Below are positions 45,789-56,306 of a stretch of DNA of 64,000 nucleotides, piece by piece. The notes beneath the pieces are model-generated. The model was given only the letters and a program-made list of their open reading frames with translations. It was not told the DNA's origin and searched no databases. The stretch covers positions 2,542,001 through 2,606,000 of the forward strand of contig NC_049561.1 in NCBI RefSeq assembly GCF_013368755.1. Direction: 5' to 3'. Each line of letters opens with the position of its first letter. Within the stretch, counting starts at the first letter, position 1. The position numbers and the translations under genes were made by a program. Source of the stretch: Talaromyces rugulosus. Its lineage: Eukaryota > Ascomycota > Eurotiomycetes > Eurotiales > Trichocomaceae.

Positions 45789-47261
45789 TTAGTCTCGGTG
45801 AGTTGTAACCGGCGGTGATGACTCTGAAATTTTCGTGCTTTCATTATCCTGCTCTATTGTCGTAACCCGATTCGTCCGAAAAATCCAATCCTGACTGGTA
45901 TTTGTTAAACTACTCTCAAGAGCCTCCGTAGAACTTAAAGTCCGCATCTGCATCTGCTGCTGTTGCCTCTTCTGCAGTGCTTCAGGGTGCCGAAACCCGT
46001 CAATTGATTTGTCCTTATCTGAGGTAAGCGACGAGCGAAGGGAAACGAAGATTCTGGATAGCATGGGTGAGTCTCTAACGGCTCTAGGGACTCCGGGCAT
46101 GTTATAGACGAGGAGGATGCAGGTCATTTCTGCAATACAACCCATGGATAAACTGCTGACTCTGTACAGCCAGTCTGTATCCTTTAGGTACGTAACCGTG
46201 ACTCCTATGCGAAATGCAGCAGCGGCGCATGCTCTGTTTTATGTTAGCTTAGCAGGCGAGAAGATAGAAGTGAAAAAGACAGCTACTTGCATCAGCCCAA
46301 CAGCAAACATCAGCGCAATACCAATCTTCTTCTCTCGTGACATGTTCAACCGCCATATAATCCTCTGCGGAAGTATGAGAATAAAAATATCAGACACAAG
46401 ATTAAAAGAACCGAGCGTCATATTGAGAGGTCGCCCGTTGTAACAAACACCAGGTACCGTCTTGTCCCATATTCTCTCAAACGGCACGCAAATCAGATTG
46501 CCTGCAACGGCAACGGAGAGATAAAATAAGACGTTGGTCCATAATAGAACTTGGCATATCCACTAAACATAATCGAGCTTAGGAACGTGGCTTGCGGATC
46601 GGAGTCAAATATACCTACGTAAAATGCTCCACGGGTGCCTTCTGGAGCGAATATTCGCATCCACTGTAGTAGGATTGCGGCTTTTACCAGGACTAGCGTG
46701 ATTGTGTAGAAGGTCGCGCCTAGTTGGAGGACCTATTTCACGTTAATAGACTAACTTGCAGGCTTCTAGACTATGAAGAGTATACATGCTCAACTCGCGA
46801 TACGGTCCCCACGGTCGTATCCCATTGGTGTACGAAGAAGCCGACAATGCGAACAGCGTCGTAGACACAGTATATGTATGCAACGTAAGTTCCCTACGAT
46901 AGTTAGCAAGGTATTTCTATTTTCATTGACAGTTTTTTTTTAAAAAAAGGTGGGTTTACAAAACCCAGCACGCTGAGAGCTGTTGCGACGAGTTAGAAAG
47001 CAACAAAAAAAGCGAACAGCTTGGGTTCCCACCATCATCCACGTTTATCCTCTTTAGAAGGAATACTCTCGCATAAGCCCGAAGAAGCATCGTCGATATA
47101 ACAAGAATTAGACAAATAGGAATGACAACATGTGGGATAATGTTCCTATTTGGAGGATTGTCGAAATCCGCCTGCATTCCTGCAGGCGGCTTGAGGGCCG
47201 GCGCATCGAGGGCAGTCTGGCGCTCATCAGGCGAGAGTTGTTGGAAAGTATTGAGCGACAT
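45789..47261 (-). CDS. Rhodopsin-domain (PTH11/SAT4-type) seven-helix membrane protein
   Basis: Fungal integral membrane protein of the family annotated as rhodopsin-domain or PTH11-like GPCR; plasma-membrane sensing role in some members. Exons 47261-47033, 46979-46960 (20 nt), 46893-46786, 46732-46619, 46562-46291, 46233-45789 (1188 nt, 395 residues). Helices include VVIPICLILVISTMLLRAYA, then INVDDALSVLGFGTYVAYIY, VLQLGATFYTITLVLVKAAI, VLLWTNVLFYLSVAVAGNLI, FNLVSDIFILILPQRIIW, IALMFAVGLIACAAAAFRIG and MGCIAEMTCILLVYNMP; RIFAPEGTRGAFYW and LPQRIIWRLNMSREKKIG are family signatures. The fifth intron (46290-46234) must use a GC donor (GCAAGT) to keep the frame. The tail from about residue 300 is hydrophilic. 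It may be a transport or sensing partner of the neighbouring cluster, but this is open. Confidence 0.85.
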
Positions 47262-48149
47262 GCTGGACGTTACGAAATCGAACCCTTGGACAGACAGACT
47301 GCGCGAGAATCCGCCGTCGTTTAATAGACTGAAGATGGCGAGCTTGTATCACTTCACGGCGGGTATGGAAAGTATCGCGAGTATCACGAATATCACTATT
47401 AATGCCAAGTAAGGGTACAGTACTTGCTTCAAAAAGGGGATAAGGAGTTTACTGTCAAGCTCGTACGATTCTTGAGCACAATCCGCCACAAGTACGCGGT
47501 AGCACGAATCAAGGGACGAATCACCTGCTCAGAGGTATGCATGTAGCTCGGCGAACGGAGCTTAAGCATATAGAAAAAGAAAAAGAAAAAAGGGATATGG
47601 CTGAGTCTGTGAGACGATCACCGCAAGGAATAAAGGCCGTGATCGCCGACATGGCGAATCATTGGGGCCATGGCGAGGAACGATGGTTACACCACGGGGC
47701 GCTTTGCATATCTGATAAGAGTTGATCATTGGCCGCTGGAAACGTTTTCTGTCCCCTTTAGGAGTCGATGATTCATTCTGCATGGACTCCGATTTTAGTA
47801 AAACCACAAATTGTATTCAGCTCGGACGTCTTTCTGTAAAAGGCATTTGTTGTTTAACTGCGTTTTAAATGTTTTGAATGTCACTTGTACTTACATGCCG
47901 AGATCGTCGGTTTTGAGGTTCGTTCGGAAAACGAAATTTGCTAACAATGCTCAATATAGGTGATTTGGGAGATGTTCGGCTTCTAGCAGATACTGCCTTG
48001 CTGTTGTGGTTAGGGATACAGCTTGATTGATATCTTCGGACAAAAGTAGCTTCGGCTTAGGTATAAATGGAGATGTCGCCCGTATCATTTAGAAAATTTC
48101 GCAAGAAAAGTAAAACGATTATTAGCACAATCTATTTACTGACAGGAAA
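47262..48149. promoter_or_regulatory. Divergent region, rhodopsin-domain gene / P450-1
   Basis: About 890 bases. A TATAAAT at 48062-48068 lies 82-88 bases before the P450 start and is a good core-promoter candidate. A purine run AAAAAGAAAAAGAAAAAAGGG lies near 47574-47594. No gene is supported inside. Confidence 0.5.
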
Positions 48150-50033
48150 ATGTTTAACCTAAATAGCACCATGCCGAGCCTACCACTGGATGGTGGTGGG
48201 CTTGGTTCAAAGGTCCCATGGATTACGATATTAGCCATTCCTATTACGTCGATCATCTTTTTGCGATTTTTCAATCCCTTATTCCAGAATCGCTTGTGTG
48301 ACAGATTCGGAAATACCATTCCTCAAGGCCCAGTGGGACTTCCTATCCTAGGTAAGTGTATAGTGATCTCTGAATACTGGTCATGTCAGTTGACCGTATT
48401 GACTGCAAGGATGTTTCCCCTTTCTAACTCACTACCCGGAGCTCACACTCGACAAATGGGCCAAAAAATTCGGTACTTTGTACTCTTGCTGGATCGGCAA
48501 TCAGCTATTCGTGGTCATTTCTAGCCCGGATATTGCCAAGGACCTGCTGGTCACCAATGGCGCTGTTTTCTCCTCACGGAAAGACTTGTTTATGAAGAGC
48601 CAGACTGTGTTTGCTGGTCGTGGGATAACTGCGACTCCGTACAATGATACCTGGTTAGTTCGGACCCATAATTCTTCGAGAATAGTCTAATGGGGCACTC
48701 CTTTTTAATACAGGAGGGACCATCGTCGTATTGCAACTACTTGGTTGCATCAAAAGGCCGTTGACCAGTACACACACGTCTTGGACATGGAGGCCACTGA
48801 CATGGTCCAGTATCTTTTGAAAGCAAGTCAAGGCGGCACTGAGCTAGTCAATCCACAGCCATTTGCTGGTCGCTGCTCTCTAAATAACATGTTGACCATT
48901 GTCTTTGGAATTAGAACGGACTCGGTGCAAGACCCGCTTGTACAGACGTCACTGCGGTTAAGCCGGGAGTTCATGTAAGAGTGTGGACGTTAATAGTATC
49001 CGCCCAGCTGATATTGTCTAGGAATACCACAGGGCCCGTGTCAAATATCGTTGATTACGTACCTTTGCTGCAGCGCTTGCCATCCACAATGCACTCACGT
49101 GGTCGACAGCTACACCAAGATCTCATGAGTACCTACGGGGGTATGATCAACGAGATCCGTCAGCGCATGAGCCTTGGAAAAGACGTTCCGGACTGCCTGG
49201 TCAAAACAATGCTCACGGTTTGTCAGGACGAGAATCTGGATGATGTAGACATGGCGATGTTGGCATCAGCTTTCATGATTGGCGGCGTAGAAACCGTAAG
49301 ACAGCCCTGCATTCTATACGACGATGTATTGCTGGTGCTGACACTTGATAGAGCGCGTCCATCATGCAATGGTTCTCAGCACTTATCCCGTCATACCCCG
49401 AAGTCCAGCGCCGCGCCCAGGAAGAGCTAGACCGCGTCGTGGGCAGAGACCGCTTGCCTGATATCGCGGACGAGCAGAATCTGCCTTTTTGTCGTGCTGT
49501 CATTAAAGAAGTCGAACGATGCCACAACCCTTTTTGGTTAGGAACTCCGCATGTTGCTTCGGAGGACTTTACATATAATGGACATTTCATTCCGAAAGAT
49601 ACCGTCTTAGTCCTGAATACGTGGACTATGCACCATGATGAGAAGCGGTATCCTGAACCCCACATTTTTAATGTATGTTTCTTCGTACACCGGTTCCTAC
49701 TTACGCTCCTGTCTTACCTTGCCCTAGCCTGACCGGTATATCCACGATAATTTCTCATCAGTGCAGAGCTCCAACCTGCCCGACGCCAACCAGCGGGACC
49801 ACTGGATGTTCGGTGCCGGGCGACGTATTTGCCCTGCAATCGGCCTGGCGGAGCGCGAGATTTGGCTGTCCATATCCCGAATGCTCTGGGCCTTTAACAT
49901 GGAAGCTGTGCCGGGGCAGCCGATAGATCTGAAGGAGTACGATGGGCTGTCTGGGCGATCGCCGGTGCCGTTTCACATTTACTTTAAGCCCAGACACGAG
50001 AATATTGCCAAGGTGTTGGGTGTTCAGCGTTGA
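48150..50033 (+). CDS. Cytochrome P450 monooxygenase (cluster P450-1)
   Basis: Membrane-anchored fungal P450. Exons 48150-48351, 48410-48653, 48714-48974, 49022-49295, 49352-49672, 49728-50033 (1608 nt, 535 residues). N-terminal anchor WITILAIPITSIIFLRFF at about 24-41, then the hinge PQGPVGLPILG. The I-helix shows MIGGVETSAS (Thr of the oxygen-activation motif), the K-helix ExxR is EVER in KEVERCHNPFW, the PERF-like region is YPEPHIFNPDRY, and the haem loop is FGAGRRICPA with Cys469; the usual Gly two after Cys is Ala. The form HNPFWLGTPHVASEDFTYNG is like P450s of mycotoxin pathways. It is read toward the EEP and terpene synthase genes and is likely a tailoring oxygenase, the substrate being inferred only. 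Confidence 0.95.
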
Positions 50034-50994
50034 TGAATCCGAAATTAGCCAACACTCATATTTGTTTTGCGGGTTACCCCTAGAAACAGCGAAAAAGGCG
50101 TGCTTGCTTCCCGAAATTCACACGTTGTCAAAAAAAAAATATATATACTATACTCTGCTTGAAGTGACGATGGAGATGGAGCCCGATTTTGCCTCATTAG
50201 CAATGAGATAACCAGGGGATAGACCGATAGTCGGGAGCAATATATCAGCAATAGCTAAATCTCTCCAGATGTCGGTAGCGCTTTAATTCCATGTTTTTAA
50301 AAAGCCAACATTTTCTTCTATCCTTTTCTAAGTCCTTCTCACTCTCACCCTCTTTGTTGTTTTTCGTGTTCAGGAGTGTCTCACGCAGAACGTAGAAAGA
50401 AATGAAACCTACAAGATCATACTCTGCTCGAAATGACGCTAATACACTGATGGGGCAATCGAGAAGATGGCGTATCAAAGACAACATGTTTATTCGAGGG
50501 TTAGGGTCAGACCATAAAAGTTAAATGACCGAATATTAAATTTCGTCTCTTAGCAAGCAGGATATCCATATCATCACTCTATCTGCAAGCCGTACTCTAT
50601 AATAGGAATGTTCCTATCAACTAGGGCTTTTGTAGCCGTCCTAATGATAGGTGCATGAGGCTGTAGCAATGCCGTCCCATTCAACCGCGATGGATCTATT
50701 CACATGTCAATGCCACTGAGGTGTAGAAAGTATAATCGGAGAAATGCGGACGGTGACCTTTCCGTTGTGTCATAGACCTAACTCTAAACCGATGGTAATG
50801 ACACATGCGCACTAACAGAATCATATAAGAGAGTTTAGTAAGATGCTTTTTTAAACATGTAATTTTACATGTAAAGATATGGAAATTAGTATACTGTTAC
50901 CTTTCCCACTTGCCTTGTGGGTTGCCTATTCAAGTGACCCCTTGCTTCCAAAACGCATTGTGACGGTTCTAGGTAGCAAATTGAGACTTTGTGG

Positions 50995-51025
<31 letters not shown>

Positions 51026-51275
51026 GGAAATAAACAGAGACCTTTGACAAAAGATCAAGAATGGAGAGAAGATAGACAGAAGAGGAGGTGCCTGGCGGGC
51101 CCACATAACAGCGGAGTAGTGGGGCTCCTGCCCGCTATACCCACCGATTGGAGAACAACAGTCACCAGACTTCATCTCTGGTCACACAGTGAACGAGTCT
51201 CTTTTTCACGTCTCCCGCCCCCTATTTCTGAACTTTCATCCTTCTCAACAGCCTGCATCAAAACAATCACCGACC
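50034..51275. promoter_or_regulatory. Intergenic region upstream of the EEP gene
   Basis: About 1.2 kb. It contains ATCGGAGA at 50735-50742, the same 8-mer as upstream of the CYP58-like P450 and GMC genes, and a TA-repeat microsatellite at about 50996-51025. No gene is supported. Confidence 0.45.
50995..51025. repeat. TA microsatellite
   Basis: Alternating ATATGTATATGTATATATAT-type run, about 30 bases, in the promoter region of the EEP gene. Confidence 0.85.
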
Positions 51276-52298
51276 ATGGACAAGCTGGTTCAAGAGGCCA
51301 TCCAGAAGACCATAGCTCTAAAGAAACAACCAAGCTCGATTCCATGGAAACACGACGAGCCATGGTCTCAGGCCTGCTATTCCTGGAGCAACGACAAGAA
51401 CGAATGGCAGCCTACAAAATCTACCAGCAGCGGGACACAGGCGGGCATCTCTACGCTGGCTGTGTACAGCTGGAATATTGACTTTATGTTGCCCTTCCCC
51501 GACACGAGGATGGACGCGGCACTGGCTCACCTGCACGAGAAGCTCACGAGTGAACTGCAGCAAGGCTCAACCACTGCTGTCGTGGTCAACCTGCAGGAAT
51601 GTGTCCCATCAGACCTTGTTGCTATCAGCCAGAAGCAGTGGGTCCGAGACAGCTTCTACATGACCGACCTCGACAGCTCGACCTGGGAGTCTGGCGTCTA
51701 CGGCACAACTACACTGGTCGATCGCAGGCTAGACATATCCTCGTGCTTCAGGGTTCACTACTCCAAGACGCAGATGGAGCGGGATGCACTATTTGTTGAC
51801 GTCACCGTGTCTGGCAAGAAGCTACGCGTGTGCAACACGCACCTCGAGTCGCTTGCTCGTGAGCCGCCACTGCGTCCGGCCCAGATGCAGATCATTGCAT
51901 CGCAGATGCATGCGGGCGATGCCGTGGGTGCGATAGTCACGGGCGACTTTAACGCTATTCAGCCGTTTGATCTTTCTCTCCACTCTGACAACGGCCTTAA
52001 AGACGCATATCTCGAGCTCGGCGGAGTCGAGAATAGCGACGATGGATATACCTGGGGACAGCAGGCACTATCCGAACTACGACAGCTCTTTGGCTGCTCA
52101 CGCATGGACAAAGCGTACTACCGCGGCCCTGGAATAAAGCTGCTGAGTTTCGACAGATTCGGCGCTGATGTCGAGGTTGCAGAACATGAAAAGGAGCAGA
52201 GAGAGAAGTTGATAGCGCTAGGGTTTGAAAAGGCTTGGGTTACAGACCATCTAGGGATCAAGGCTGTGTTTCAGCTGACGGGTGATCTTCGTTTGTAG
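51276..52298 (+). CDS. Endonuclease/exonuclease/phosphatase (EEP) family protein, TDP2-like
   Basis: Single exon, 340 residues, ATG in a good context (ACCATGG). The EEP fold motifs appear in order: YSWNIDF (start of core, Asn ligand), VVNLQEC (metal-binding Glu), VCNTHLES (catalytic His region), VTGDFNAIQP (Asp/Asn pair) and WVTDHLGIKAVF (final Asp-His). This order and the spacing resemble tyrosyl-DNA phosphodiesterase 2, which releases topoisomerase 2 from 5' DNA ends. Many fungi carry several such small paralogues of unknown substrate. The N-terminal 65 residues are charged and variable. It sits between P450-1 and the terpene synthase on the plus strand, so it may be a cluster passenger, a self-protection or phosphatase-type enzyme, or unrelated. 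Confidence 0.86.
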   Translation: MDKLVQEAIQKTIALKKQPSSIPWKHDEPWSQACYSWSNDKNEWQPTKSTSSGTQAGISTLAVYSWNIDFMLPFPDTRMDAALAHLHEKLTSELQQGSTTAVVVNLQECVPSDLVAISQKQWVRDSFYMTDLDSSTWESGVYGTTTLVDRRLDISSCFRVHYSKTQMERDALFVDVTVSGKKLRVCNTHLESLAREPPLRPAQMQIIASQMHAGDAVGAIVTGDFNAIQPFDLSLHSDNGLKDAYLELGGVENSDDGYTWGQQALSELRQLFGCSRMDKAYYRGPGIKLLSFDRFGADVEVAEHEKEQREKLIALGFEKAWVTDHLGIKAVFQLTGDLRL

Positions 52299-52541
52299 GA
52301 CTAGCACTCAAGTCAGATCCTGCCACGCTACTGGTTTAGGTGTTTTAATTACATCTTCTGGGCCCACCCCCTTTCTAAACAATCAATATCTTCCCCGGTA
52401 TCTCGAGATCGTATAGACCAGATAGTAATTTATACACAAAGGCAACAACGAACTCAAGCTTTAAAGAATCCCAACCTTTTACTTCTCATTAACCTCAAAA
52501 AAAAGACCGTAGCTTAATTTACATGGTTATGGCGCCATATA
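52299..52541. other. Convergent 3' region, EEP / terpene synthase
   Basis: Short gap between two convergent stops with AAAAAAAGACC and TTTTTTTG runs; nothing else recognised. Confidence 0.5.
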
Positions 52542-54113
52542 TCATGTTTTTTTGTTTAGATATGGTGGGTGTTCTAGGACAGTGATCAGTCCGGTCCGCC
52601 GGACTTCTTCTGGGTCCTGGCCCATGTACCTATCCGTCCTGAAGCTAAAAATTTTGTTAGAAAAATAAAAAGCCAGGGATACATTCGGGTTTTCCTACCT
52701 CCAGTATAAGTTGGCCCTGACAACGGCCTTGATTCCGTCAATGTACTTTTTGACATGGCTGTTAACAGGCTCGCCCCAGATAGGAACGCTCGCTTCGGCA
52801 ATATCCCATCTTTTGAATTGCTCTTCAAGAAGTGTTCCAACAGTATCAAACGCTTGTTGGGCTGACATACCGTCGAGACGGCAAGTTGCAACTATATTAT
52901 CTGGAATTCCCTCCGTCTGTTTGAAGTTAGATGTGATATGCTTTGGAGTATAGTTTCGATTTTGAGAACCAACCTCTTCCTTTCGATAGGAAACAATATC
53001 GTTGGTACTAAGTGTTTGTTAGTTATCAAGGGGACAAAAAAATCATTTCAAGGTGAGAAAAAAGATGAGAAAAGCTTACATAAAGACAATATCCGCACCT
53101 AAGTTCCCAAGTTCCTCAATGACTGGATATTCAAAAACCTCATCCGGGATCTCAAGATCATGAGCATACTCGATGAGGTGATACAGAGGAGCTGCACCAA
53201 TAGAGTCTCGACGTAGTTCCATCATTTTCTCAAATGAAGTATTTTCAATCGCTCCATGATCGCAGACGTGTGCCAACACGCCAAGGACATACAGTTGCAT
53301 TGTATGAATGTAGCGACGTTTTACACCTTGAAAAGTGTAAGCTCGCATGTTTAAATTGTAAATTTAATTAGGAAATGAGTATGTAGACATACCTGGTAAG
53401 CATGCCTATGTAATATAACGTTTTAATTAGACCAATGACTGTGAGTAGAAGGAAATGAGAAACTCACAAAGAACATTCGCTTTGCCAAATCATCATGGGC
53501 TTCCACAATGCGCATCCTCTCATCGTCTCGGGGCTGGTCTCCATTGAATGGCTGCAAAAAGCTAGCCATAATGTGCTTAGACTTCTCAGGTTCATTGCGA
53601 AGGTTACCGTCGTCAAACACTATGATAATTATTAACAAGCTGAAATGGTAATTTGTTCGTAATGTACTGTACTGTCATCAAAAGGAAACACCTATATCCT
53701 ATACAGTTAGTGAAAATGATATTTTCAGTAGAATTTCTATAGGGGTTTTCTTTCATACCCAGTTACCCCAATCACACATGATACGAAACTTCGTAGCTGG
53801 GGCGTATGGCGCGGCGATTGCAACGAAATAAGAAAAGTCACATTTCTTGATCTTTTTCTGCATAGCAGGGGCCAAGGAACAAAATCTGAAGCCGGATCAG
53901 CTGACTAAGTTCATTATGAGTATGGATAGAATGAATATTGAATAACAACCTGGAGAGCCATTTCTCGGATTCTTTTCCTATCTCCTCGTAGTGAGGATTT
54001 AAGACTGGAGGATCTTTGAGAAAGGAGTGGAACAGATCTGGTAGTTTGACCGTGACTTCCTTATCGTTGGTCTCGTGATATCCGATAGAGTCAGAAGAGA
54101 ACGAAGCCATCAT
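52542..54113 (-). CDS. Class I terpene synthase (probable sesquiterpene cyclase)
   Basis: Nine exons: 54113-53950, 53885-53759, 53691-53673 (19 nt), 53619-53468, 53405-53393 (13 nt), 53326-53080, 53007-52974, 52916-52699, 52638-52542 (1071 nt, 356 residues). All class I landmarks are present: the Asp-rich motif FPFDDMFDD (Asp102, Asp103, Asp106) after CDWGNW, the NSE motif NDIVSYRKE (Asn243, Ser247, Glu251) and the C-terminal RY (WRTDRYMG, Arg328-Tyr329). LPGVKRRYIHTMQLYVLGVL and LRRDSIGAAPLYHLIEYAH are typical helices of the microbial terpene synthase C2 family, which includes fungal presilphiperfolanol- and longiborneol-type cyclases. Single-domain length and lack of a prenyltransferase domain favour FPP as substrate (inference). 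Two microexons and eight introns make automated prediction error-prone. The TTG at 54125 is not needed as a start. Confidence 0.92.
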
Positions 54114-54974
54114 GAAAGTAGCCAAGAACTGAAGGTTGTTTGATAGGGGTCACTGTTCAAGCTGTATTCAGTATTTGAAGATTTCCCATGTACATACGGA
54201 GTACCGTAGTCCTCCAGTGCTTTTTTTTTAAAAAAAAAGACGAAAAATATGACGTCCAACCAAATACAGGTTCGATAAAGATAATAATCCTCAGCCCCAT
54301 ATCAGATATCAGAATGTAGGAATTTTGGTCGCCCCCCCTTTTGATTTCACTGACCGCTAGACATGACGACAGCATTCTCTCTTTGAATGCAAGGACCTTG
54401 GCGTCTATCTATGCCTATAGCCAATTAAATGCAACTATAATACTGCATCTCTACGTGATTCAACTGCAAATAGCTATCCACATAGATGCCAAGAGCTGAA
54501 TGGACCCAGAAAACGTTAGCTTCTAATGTAATACTGACTCATTCTGATGCAGCTAGATCCACTCTCGATTTTGATTGACTGGAATTTAATCCCTATAGGG
54601 CGCACCTAGTGTCATAGAATTGTTATGTCCTGTATTAGTGAACGCCGTGGCTCAATTTTGGTCCGCACAATCGTGCGCATGATTACTTGACTTTTCACGC
54701 TATACCTCACTATTGGGTTTCTGCTTCCATCACGATTCACAAGTAGTCTAAAACTCAAAATTTCTCCAAGGTTTAGCTTCAGCTAGTAATCGGCCCCTCC
54801 GATACATGCTAAGGGAACTCGTCAAAGGTTTATGTTGGTTAGTTTCCCAGACGTGGTACCGATTTCTGTCATATCCACTAAGGTGAAAAATACACAAACG
54901 TACAATGGTAGAGGTCTTTCATTTCATCCTGAAACTGACTTGAAGGTTTTAGATCCTGATTATCAGTTCTCATC
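54114..54974. promoter_or_regulatory. Divergent promoter, terpene synthase / MpaB-like oxygenase
   Basis: 861 bases shared by two divergent cluster genes. Best visible site is the CGG-N5-CCG palindrome at 54789-54803. No clear TATA box was found on either side. Confidence 0.6.
54789..54803. promoter_or_regulatory. Palindrome ATCGGCCCCTCCGAT, candidate Zn2Cys6 operator
   Basis: Perfect inverted repeat ATCGG-N5-CCGAT, i.e. CGG triplets facing each other over five bases, as in many zinc-cluster binding sites. It lies about 170 bases before the MpaB-like start and 680 before the terpene synthase start. Binding is inferred. Confidence 0.45.
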
Positions 54975-56306
54975 ATGAATACCCGTACAGTTGGGAACTA
55001 TAGCTTCGAATTGGGCCCTCTTCATATCGTCAGCGAACGAATGCAAGAGCTGCGACAGCAACACGATACCCTAGGCAGCGAAACCGTGATAATACTTCAG
55101 GAAATATGGAAAACAGAGACCGAAAACTCTGGACAGAGTACACACCGAATGGATCTCTACGGCATCCTGGCAAGCCATCATACTGAAGATGAGACTCTCT
55201 CCAAATTCTGGGGTCAAATACATTCCGTGCCCGAATGGGTTGACTGGGACCAAATCAAACGAGGCCAAAAATTTTTCTATCGTTATGCCCTAGCTAATCT
55301 CATAGGATTTGCACTTCAGGGGTTTATGGGCGAGAATGCCGCCTCGTCTGGTACGGCAGAAGTTCTTATTCGAACCGGAGGTTTCTCAACGCGCAAGTTA
55401 CTGGGCCGCCTCTTAGAAACTTTTCAGTTTCTGCTCCAAGTCACGGAATCCGAGGAAGCGATTAAACCAGGGGGCGTGGGACATGTGACGACTGTCCGTG
55501 TGCGGCTCCTACATGCCATGGTTCATGGGCGCATTAGCAACCTAGAAAAGGTGAAACCTGGTTATTTTGACGTCGAGAAGTTTGGCAAACCGATCAACGA
55601 CTTTGATTGTATTCATGCAATCTCTACATTTTGCTGCAACCACTCGTGGCTGCAGCTTCCTCAGATGGGCGTTCATCCAACTTACCAGGAAACAGCTGAC
55701 TATATCGCGCTATTTCGATATGTCGCCTATGTCATTGGCACCCCCGACGAGTACTTCGCTGATGTAGCCCGAAGCAAAGCCACTATGGAGAGTATGCTAC
55801 TCAGTTTGCAAATCAACTCCACTTCTCGCATCATGGGCCACAACTTTGTCCAATGCCTGAAGGATTTGCCTCCTGTCAATATCTCCGCCGAATTCATTGA
55901 GGCCGGTTGCAGGGTCCTAAACGGCGATGAATTTTGCGATAAACTCGGTTTGGGAAAACCTGGACTGTACTCCTATGCCTGTTTCAAAGGATTCTGTTGG
56001 TTTGTCAGAGCGCTTGCCTTTTTGCAGTGCATAAGCCCCGGTCTTGACCGATCTCTTACGAATTTCTTTCAACGAGCACTACACCAAGGTATCATCCAGA
56101 GCAAGTCGGGGCTGGCGGGTGGGACCAAGTTCGACTTCAAGTATACCCCACGCATTGGCCAGAAAGTGGGCAAGGAAGATAATAACCGTTTGCCTCCACT
56201 CTTCCCAAGACCAGTGGAGTCTTTTCTTTTCCTTGTCTTCGCCGTTGGCTGTCTTTCTCCCATTGCCGGATTGGGCCTGTTGTTCTACCTAGTAAAGGTA
56301 TGGTAA
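54975..56306 (+). CDS. MpaB / rubber-oxygenase (Lcp, DUF2236) type haem oxygenase, membrane-associated
   Basis: Single exon, 443 residues. The stretch VPEWVDWDQIKRGQKFFYRY, LIRTGGFSTRKLLGRLLETF and KPGGVGHVTTVRVRLLHAMV matches the pattern of the ER-bound oxygenase MpaB/MpaB'/rubber oxygenase catalytic domain; the His in RLLHAMVHGRI is the expected haem-region residue. A hydrophobic C-terminal segment (FLFLVFAVGCLSPIAGLGLL) near 418-437 should anchor it in a membrane. MpaB enzymes take part in oxidative trimming of the farnesyl chain of mycophenolic acid, and Lcp cleaves polyisoprene; by analogy this enzyme could oxidise or cleave a terpene C=C bond. It is transcribed away from the terpene synthase from a shared 861-bp region, which supports a joint pathway. 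Exact reaction is not known. Confidence 0.85.
   Translation: MNTRTVGNYSFELGPLHIVSERMQELRQQHDTLGSETVIILQEIWKTETENSGQSTHRMDLYGILASHHTEDETLSKFWGQIHSVPEWVDWDQIKRGQKFFYRYALANLIGFALQGFMGENAASSGTAEVLIRTGGFSTRKLLGRLLETFQFLLQVTESEEAIKPGGVGHVTTVRVRLLHAMVHGRISNLEKVKPGYFDVEKFGKPINDFDCIHAISTFCCNHSWLQLPQMGVHPTYQETADYIALFRYVAYVIGTPDEYFADVARSKATMESMLLSLQINSTSRIMGHNFVQCLKDLPPVNISAEFIEAGCRVLNGDEFCDKLGLGKPGLYSYACFKGFCWFVRALAFLQCISPGLDRSLTNFFQRALHQGIIQSKSGLAGGTKFDFKYTPRIGQKVGKEDNNRLPPLFPRPVESFLFLVFAVGCLSPIAGLGLLFYLVKVW

Noticed and set aside
49805..49855. P450-1 as a pseudogene because the haem loop has Ala instead of Gly after the Cys
   Set aside because: The Cys, ExxR and I-helix Thr are intact, all six exons are in frame, and this position varies in fungal P450s.
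54114..54125. Upstream start TTG at 54125 for the terpene synthase
   Set aside because: Not an ATG; ATG-ATG at 54113-54108 gives a normal start.
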